A stretch of 64,000 nucleotides of DNA, taken from positions 1 through 64,000 of the forward strand of contig NZ_QKRB01000028.1 of the NCBI RefSeq assembly GCF_003233845.1, read 5' to 3'. A model generated the notes under the pieces. It worked only from the letters and a program-made list of their open reading frames with translations, was not told where the DNA came from and ran no database searches. This DNA is from Paenibacillus sambharensis (GTDB lineage Bacteria; Bacillota; Bacilli; Paenibacillales; Paenibacillaceae). Shown here one piece after another: positions 59,560-64,000 of the stretch. A program made the translations under genes and the position numbers. Numbering within the stretch: the stretch's first letter is position 1; the number at the start of each line of letters is the position of its first letter.

Positions 59560-60145
59560 CTCTAAGAACAGGTACTACATAGACTACACCTCGCTTGAGT
59601 ATCTCAAGAACGGCAGCCATGAGCAGGCAGAAGTATATGAACTTTTGGTACAGCTTAATATCTTCGAGCAGCTGCGTAACTATAACCCCATACTAGCCGG
59701 GACTGTCCCGATTGGCATTAATCTTCCCTCCAGTGATCTAGATATCATATGTGAGGTATATGAGCCTGAAACGTTCGCTAAAGTTGTGAGTCAACTGTAT
59801 GGTGAAGAGGAAGGATTCAGTGTTCGAAGCAGGACGGTTAACGGTACGCACCGGGTAGTTAGCAGCTTTGTCTGTAACAACTGGACAATCGAGCTGTTCG
59901 GACAGCCTATTCCATCATCCCGGCAAAATGCATACCGTCATATGGTCATTGAAGCGCGGATTCTCTCTATTTTGGAAAACTCAGCAAGGAATAGGATCAT
60001 AGAGTTGAAACGAAACGGGTTAAAGACCGAACCAGCTTTTGCCCGACTGCTGGATATTAGCGGTGATCCCTATCAGGCCCTGCTTGACATGTATGATTGG
60101 GATGATGGAAAATTGAGAGATTTTTTACGCAAACTCAATCAGTAG
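59552..60145 (+). CDS. DUF4269 nucleotidyltransferase-like protein
   Basis: This 197-residue protein has NPILAGTVPIGINLPSSDLDIICE (G-T-x-P-x-G-I-x5-S-D-L-D-I, the DUF4269 NTase signature), followed by VVSSFVCNNWTIELFGQ and YRHMVIEARIL. It has the core of a minimal nucleotidyltransferase, of unknown substrate. ATG 59552 overlaps the VOC stop (ATGAATAA). Confidence 0.85.
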   Translation: MNNSKNRYYIDYTSLEYLKNGSHEQAEVYELLVQLNIFEQLRNYNPILAGTVPIGINLPSSDLDIICEVYEPETFAKVVSQLYGEEEGFSVRSRTVNGTHRVVSSFVCNNWTIELFGQPIPSSRQNAYRHMVIEARILSILENSARNRIIELKRNGLKTEPAFARLLDISGDPYQALLDMYDWDDGKLRDFLRKLNQ

Positions 60146-60210
60146 ATAGATTTCGCATTCTTGCTGTAGAAACGTTGCTGGTATCGCCTGCGGGCAGAAA
60201 GAGAGCGGAT

Positions 60211-60741
60211 ATGGATAATAAGGAACTATATCTTATTACAAGTAAGGACGGATATACGCCTAATATTAGCCGGCTTGTGGGTATGATGAATTACGCTCGT
60301 TACACAACGGTCAAGAGCGTGGAAGGACTAACGGTAGACCAGCTGGATTACTTAATAGATGATAGCTGTAACTCCATTGGAGCGCTTCTTCTCCATATCG
60401 CAGCAGTCGATTATTATTACCGGACAGTAACGATGGAAGACAGGAAACCGACTAAGGAAGAACTGGCCTTCTGGGAACCGGCGTTAGCTCTCGGTGATTC
60501 GGCAAGAGAGAAAATCAAAGGGCACCCGCTCAGTTATTATCTCGACCTGCTTCATCAGGAGCGAACCTTGACACTACTCGGCATGAAATCTAGAGATGAC
60601 AGCTGGCTGGAAATCCAAAAACCTTTTGACGGGAAGCCGTCCAATATTCAATTCCGCTGGTTCCATGTTATGGAGGATGAAATAAATCACCGGGGCCAGA
60701 TTAGATGGATGGCAAAGCGGATCAAGCAGTTGTGTTGCTAA
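60211..60741 (+). CDS. DinB-family protein
   Basis: This 176-residue DinB protein shows MMNYARYTTVKSVEGL, SIGALLLHIAAVDYYYRTV with the first metal His, and HVMEDEINHRGQIRWMAKRI with the second and third ligands. It is one of three DinB-fold genes in the window. ATG 60211 is taken over TTG 60175. The previous gene ends 65 bp upstream. Confidence 0.85.
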   Translation: MDNKELYLITSKDGYTPNISRLVGMMNYARYTTVKSVEGLTVDQLDYLIDDSCNSIGALLLHIAAVDYYYRTVTMEDRKPTKEELAFWEPALALGDSAREKIKGHPLSYYLDLLHQERTLTLLGMKSRDDSWLEIQKPFDGKPSNIQFRWFHVMEDEINHRGQIRWMAKRIKQLCC

Positions 60742-60805
60742 TAAAAAGATCCTCATGACTGGAGGAATTTACTGTGCGGGCAATAAGCGGACGGGTGGGA
60801 TATCA

Positions 60806-60928
60806 TTGAAGAAGAACACTGTCATCGTTATTATTCTATTATTCATAGCTATAATCGTTATTATAGGAATAGTTACTTTAAATGATTTTGCTAATTTCCT
60901 AGGTAATACATATGAACAGATGGGGTAA
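60806..60928 (+). CDS. Very small single-TM protein
   Basis: TTG 60806, six bases after GGGTGGGA, starts a 40-residue protein. It has one membrane helix (VIVIILLFIAIIVIIGIVTLN) and a short tail. The remaining gap to 61048 holds no recognisable gene. Confidence 0.45.
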   Translation: MKKNTVIVIILLFIAIIVIIGIVTLNDFANFLGNTYEQMG

Positions 60929-61047
60929 ACGTTGGTCCTGCACACAAGGCCTCAAGCGAAGAGCCCGCAAGTGAACATAACAAATAAATTGTATACAGTG
61001 GTTACGTTTATAAACCAACTGATGGGGTATATAGGAGGTTTTTATAA

Positions 61048-61665
61048 ATGCAGCTAAAATGGCTGGAATGGGCCAAGCAGATTCAGGCGATTAGTCAGGC
61101 GGGGCTGGAATATTCCAGGGATGTCTATGATCTCGAGAGGTTTGAGCAGCTGCGTTCGTTGAGCGTAACCATTATGCAAGAGTACGTAGGGGTTGAGACC
61201 GAGCAAATCAGGGAGCTGTTCGCAAGTGAGACAGGCTACGCGACCCCCAAGGTCGATATTCGGGCTGTCGTGTTCAAGGAAGATCAGATATTACTAGTTC
61301 GGGAGCGTGTTGACGGTGCTTGGGCGCTGCCCGGCGGCTGGGCGGATATTGGCCTGTCACCGATGGAAGTAGCGGTCAAAGAAGTGAAGGAAGAGTCGGG
61401 CTATGATGTTGTACCGGTCCGGTTACTAGGTGTCCATGACAAGAAGTTTCACGATCATCCGCCGTCACCTTATCATGTCTATAAATTCTTTATACTCTGC
61501 AGGCTTGTAGGCGGGGAAGCTCAGGAAAGCAGTGAGACGATGGGCGCTGCATTTTACAGAGAAGACAATCTGCCGGAGCTCTCAATTGAACGCAATACGG
61601 AGCGGCAGATCCGGGGGTTGTTCGAATTCCTGCGTGACCCGTCCCGGGAGGTTTTTTGTGACTAA
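61048..61665 (+). CDS. Nudix hydrolase with N-terminal helical domain
   Basis: This 205-residue enzyme has an N-terminal helical domain (WLEWAKQIQAISQAGLEYSRDVYDLERF), then the Nudix fold with VDIRAVVFKEDQILLVRERVDGAWALPGGWADIGLSPMEVAV and KEVKEESGYDVVP. The Nudix box is intact. ATG 61048 follows ATAGGAGGTTTTTATA. It probably hydrolyses an ADP-ribose-type or CDP-choline-type substrate (the N-terminal domain is shared with that subgroup). Confidence 0.92.
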   Translation: MQLKWLEWAKQIQAISQAGLEYSRDVYDLERFEQLRSLSVTIMQEYVGVETEQIRELFASETGYATPKVDIRAVVFKEDQILLVRERVDGAWALPGGWADIGLSPMEVAVKEVKEESGYDVVPVRLLGVHDKKFHDHPPSPYHVYKFFILCRLVGGEAQESSETMGAAFYREDNLPELSIERNTERQIRGLFEFLRDPSREVFCD

Positions 61666-61691
61666 GAATAGTTTCATTGAGGAGACCGCAG

Positions 61692-62579
61692 ATGGCTGCC
61701 TATGAATGGGATGAACGAATTGATTACCTGATGCAAACAAGAGGCCTGTATTACAATGATGATTACCTCGAATTTCTTGTGCAGAAGGTATGGCGTATAA
61801 CAACCCCTGTCAGCATACTTGATTACGGCTGTGGCTAGGGCTTCCTTGGCCTCAAGCTGCTGCCTTTGCTTCCGGAAGGCTCGAGATATACAGGGATCGA
61901 CCTGGGAGAGGAACTGCTCAATACGGGAAGACGAATATTTGCGGGGCTGCCCTATCAGGCTGAGTTTGTGCAGGGGGATGTTAACACTTACCATCCGGAA
62001 CAGTCGTATGACCTCGTAGTTTGTCATGCGCTACTGCTGCATATGACAGAGCCTTTGCATACCCTCAAGACGATGATAAACTCCCTCGCCAGCCCGGGCC
62101 GGATCATCTGCTTTGAGCCGCATTGGATCGCTAATATGGCAAGCTGGATGATTGATGAAACCTCGCACGCTGACATCGTATCGCTTGGCAGCCTGCAGCG
62201 GCTGTATGAAGCGGATGCAGCCCATTCAGGAAAAGACGGCAATATCGGCATCAAGCTCCCTGCCTATCTGAGCCAGCCGGGTGTAACTCAGATCGATTGC
62301 AGAGTCAGCGATAAGGTGAATTTCTATGACCCGCAGGCGAGCGGGGAGGGGAAAACCCGGCTGTATCAGTCTCTCGTAGCTGAAGGCATAGGCACAAGTC
62401 CTGGTGAACGTGAGGCGTTTCTGTCTAATCTTGTGAGTCGGGGACTGAGCCGTGAGGAGGCAGAACAGCAGTATGCAGCAGAGCTGAAGCTTTCGGAGTT
62501 ATTTTCACAAGAATCCTGCTATACAGCTGCTCCTTGCATGAAGATTACGTCAGGCATAGTAGTGAAGCCAATCCAATAG
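61692..62579 (+). pseudogene. SAM-dependent methyltransferase interrupted by an in-frame TAG
   Basis: ATG 61692 begins AAYEWDERIDYLMQTRGLYYNDDYL and reaches motif I (ILDYGCG). The next codon is TAG (61836-61838), and the frame continues without shift into GFLGLKLLPLLPEGSRYTGIDLG, VQGDVNTYHPEQSYDLVVCHALLL and a long C-terminal region. Normal motif I would read DYGCGxGFLGL, so a single base (probably a Tyr codon) has become TAG. The stop makes a 48-residue stub unless it is suppressed. No reassigned amber is otherwise evident. Confidence 0.85.
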
Positions 62580-62705
62580 AACGGTGTTTGATGCCGGCAA
62601 TGTTAATGCTGATACAGGAGAAAGGAGATGTTAAGGAGCATACTCTTCAATATGATGGCAAGCTGCTTGAAGACGAAGAGTTTAACGCTTCTTAGGACAG
62701 CAAGT

Positions 62706-63173
62706 ATGGATGTTAAGATAATGGAGATTAGTGATGGACAAACGCGTGAACAGATTGCTGCCCTGAGTGGTGAAATTATTGTCTCCAGAGGCCGAGTTCA
62801 TCGTTTGCAGAGCCTGCCAGGATATGTTGTCATGCATGAACAAGAGCTGGCTGGCTGTATTTTGTACTATATGGCTAACTCGGAGTGCGAAATTGTCTCG
62901 CTGGACAGTCAGGTAGAAAATAGGGGAATTGGCACCAAGCTGATTCAGGCGGTAATTGAATGTGCAAAGCAGGAGAATTGCAGGCGTATTTGGCTTATAA
63001 CATCCAATGATAATATCCGGGCGATACGGTTTTATCAGAAACGCGGATTTGATATGGCAGCGGTTCACCGGAATGCAATAACAGAAGCGAGAATTATTAA
63101 ACCCACTATTCCGCTTCTAGGTTATGATGATATCCCGGTTAAACATGAAGTTGAGTTTGAACTGCTGCTGTAA
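62706..63173 (+). CDS. GNAT acetyltransferase
   Basis: This 155-residue GNAT has DVKIMEISDGQTREQI at the start, YVVMHEQELAGCILYY, and motif A EIVSLDSQVENRGIGTKLIQAVIE, followed by RAIRFYQKRGFDMAAVH. ATG 62706 matches the family start and has TAGGA upstream; ATG 62628 is an alternative with a very close GAAAGGAG. Substrate unknown. Confidence 0.82.
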   Translation: MDVKIMEISDGQTREQIAALSGEIIVSRGRVHRLQSLPGYVVMHEQELAGCILYYMANSECEIVSLDSQVENRGIGTKLIQAVIECAKQENCRRIWLITSNDNIRAIRFYQKRGFDMAAVHRNAITEARIIKPTIPLLGYDDIPVKHEVEFELLL

Positions 63174-63233
63174 TGCAATTTAAATCGGCAAAGCTGTAAT
63201 TACAGAGATACATAACCATATTGAGGTGAATAA

Positions 63234-64000
63234 ATGTCGCAGATTCTTCCATCCGAAGCAATCGTTAGAGCCATTGCAGCTTCGGAAAACGATTATATGT
63301 TCGACCGCATGACAGCGATCCAGGCCAGGCCGGGTAACCCGGAAGGAGTGGAAATCGGGCGATTCGGCAGCGCCTTGTGCTTGTACAGCGCAACGATGCC
63401 CTGGCCTTCCTTCAATACGGTAAAAGGATTTACCTCTGAGAATCTGCCATTCCTGGATGATATTCTGGCGTTCTATACATCCAAGGCTCGCAATGCACAG
63501 TTCGAGATGGTTCCGGGATTGGTGGATGGACCATCGCTTCATGCACTGGCTGAACGGGGCTTCTATCAATCAGGCTACCATGCTTCGTTATATAGAGAGC
63601 CGAGTTTAGACCTAATGATAGACAATGGAGAGATTGTTGTGAAAGAGCTGGAGGAGGATGAATTCGAGCTGTACGCCATGCTGCACTGCCGGGGTACAGG
63701 CTTGCCGGATAACGGAATACCTCATGTGGCAGCCAATAACAAGGTTCTCTATCATCGTCCGGGCTGGAAGTTTCTTGTCGCGTATTTGAACGGCATTCCT
63801 GCAGCTACAGCAGTGATGTATCAGAATAATGGCGCTGCCTCCCTGACCTTCGCGGCGACTCTGCCGGAGCACCGGGGTCAAGGCTTGCAAACTGCCCTTA
63901 TTCAGAGAAGGGTTGTAGAAGCAGCCAAGGCTAACAGCAAGATCGTAGTCGGCCAGTGTTCCTTCCTGTCACAGAGCCATCGAAACATGGAGCGCGCGGG
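63234..64000 (+). CDS. GNAT acetyltransferase, cut by the window edge
   Basis: ATG 63234 (after TTGAGGTGAATAA) opens a long frame that runs off the right edge at 64000, so at least 255 codons. It begins with a less conserved N-terminal domain (FDRMTAIQARPGN, FEMVPGLVDGPSLHALAERGFYQSGYHASLY) and later carries the GNAT motif A FAATLPEHRGQGLQTALIQRR. This is the two-domain GNAT arrangement. The C-terminus is not available. Confidence 0.82.
   Translation, partial: MSQILPSEAIVRAIAASENDYMFDRMTAIQARPGNPEGVEIGRFGSALCLYSATMPWPSFNTVKGFTSENLPFLDDILAFYTSKARNAQFEMVPGLVDGPSLHALAERGFYQSGYHASLYREPSLDLMIDNGEIVVKELEEDEFELYAMLHCRGTGLPDNGIPHVAANNKVLYHRPGWKFLVAYLNGIPAATAVMYQNNGAASLTFAATLPEHRGQGLQTALIQRRVVEAAKANSKIVVGQCSFLSQSHRNMERA

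Noticed and set aside
60741-61048. Possible riboswitch or structured leader before the Nudix gene
   Set aside because: Apart from a small TM ORF the region shows no stable stem or aptamer-like motif that I can defend.
1-64000. tRNA, rRNA, CRISPR or prophage
   Set aside because: No cloverleaf-like sequence, ribosomal RNA sequence, regularly spaced repeats or phage structural genes were recognised.

Overview
The window looks like a chromosomal segment of a low-to-moderate GC Firmicute, most likely Paenibacillus or a close relative. The signs are near-consensus AGGAGG ribosome-binding sites, frequent TTG and GTG starts, many Lys-rich lipoprotein signals, three SLH domains on a giant surface protein, a copper-amine-oxidase-type stalk domain, a GH11-CBM36 xylanase under a CcpA-type cre site, a classical 7-1-7 Fur box and a Gram-positive rpiA. 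No rRNA, tRNA or CRISPR array was seen.

Layout. 1-1460: an IS110-family insertion sequence with a frameshifted transposase, abutting a truncated gene. 1460-6600: AT-rich, gene-poor stretch dominated by decayed ORFs and small unknown proteins. 6700-12650: RDD protein, vanadium haloperoxidase-type protein, two GNATs and small membrane proteins. 12650-26700: dense, almost entirely + strand array of small single-domain genes (GNAT, HIT, Nudix, VOC, macro domain, SF0329, DUF5071, YdcF, a frameshifted xylanase). 26880-31590: a well-formed five-gene operon (secreted protein, ABC ATPase, ABC permease, histidine kinase, response regulator) that is visibly GC-richer. 31660-38970, minus strand: a 1017-residue SLH surface protein and a Fur-controlled siderophore ABC operon. 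39190-42700: remnants, a broken serine hydrolase, a MOSC protein, a lipoprotein and rpiA. 42780-44057, minus strand: a secreted major-royal-jelly-type protein. 44200-64000: a second long + strand array of the same classes (GNAT, DinB, VOC, alpha/beta hydrolase, LMW-PTP-like, APH-like, GrpB, Rid, AAA ATPase, Nudix, methyltransferase), running off the right edge inside another GNAT.

The dominant theme is a co-oriented array of small, mostly single-domain, detoxification- or modification-type enzymes: 16 GNAT genes or remnants, 4 VOC, 3 DinB-fold and 3 Nudix. A high fraction are damaged by frameshifts (several at homopolymers), internal deletions, an in-frame amber codon, or a start codon altered at its third base. 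Some of the frameshifts could be long-read sequencing errors; the internal deletions and truncations cannot be explained that way. The best candidates for coherent systems are the secreted protein/ABC/two-component operon at 26940-31590 and the Fur-regulated siderophore importer at 34975-38966. Functions given for small genes rest on family recognition by eye, without database searches.
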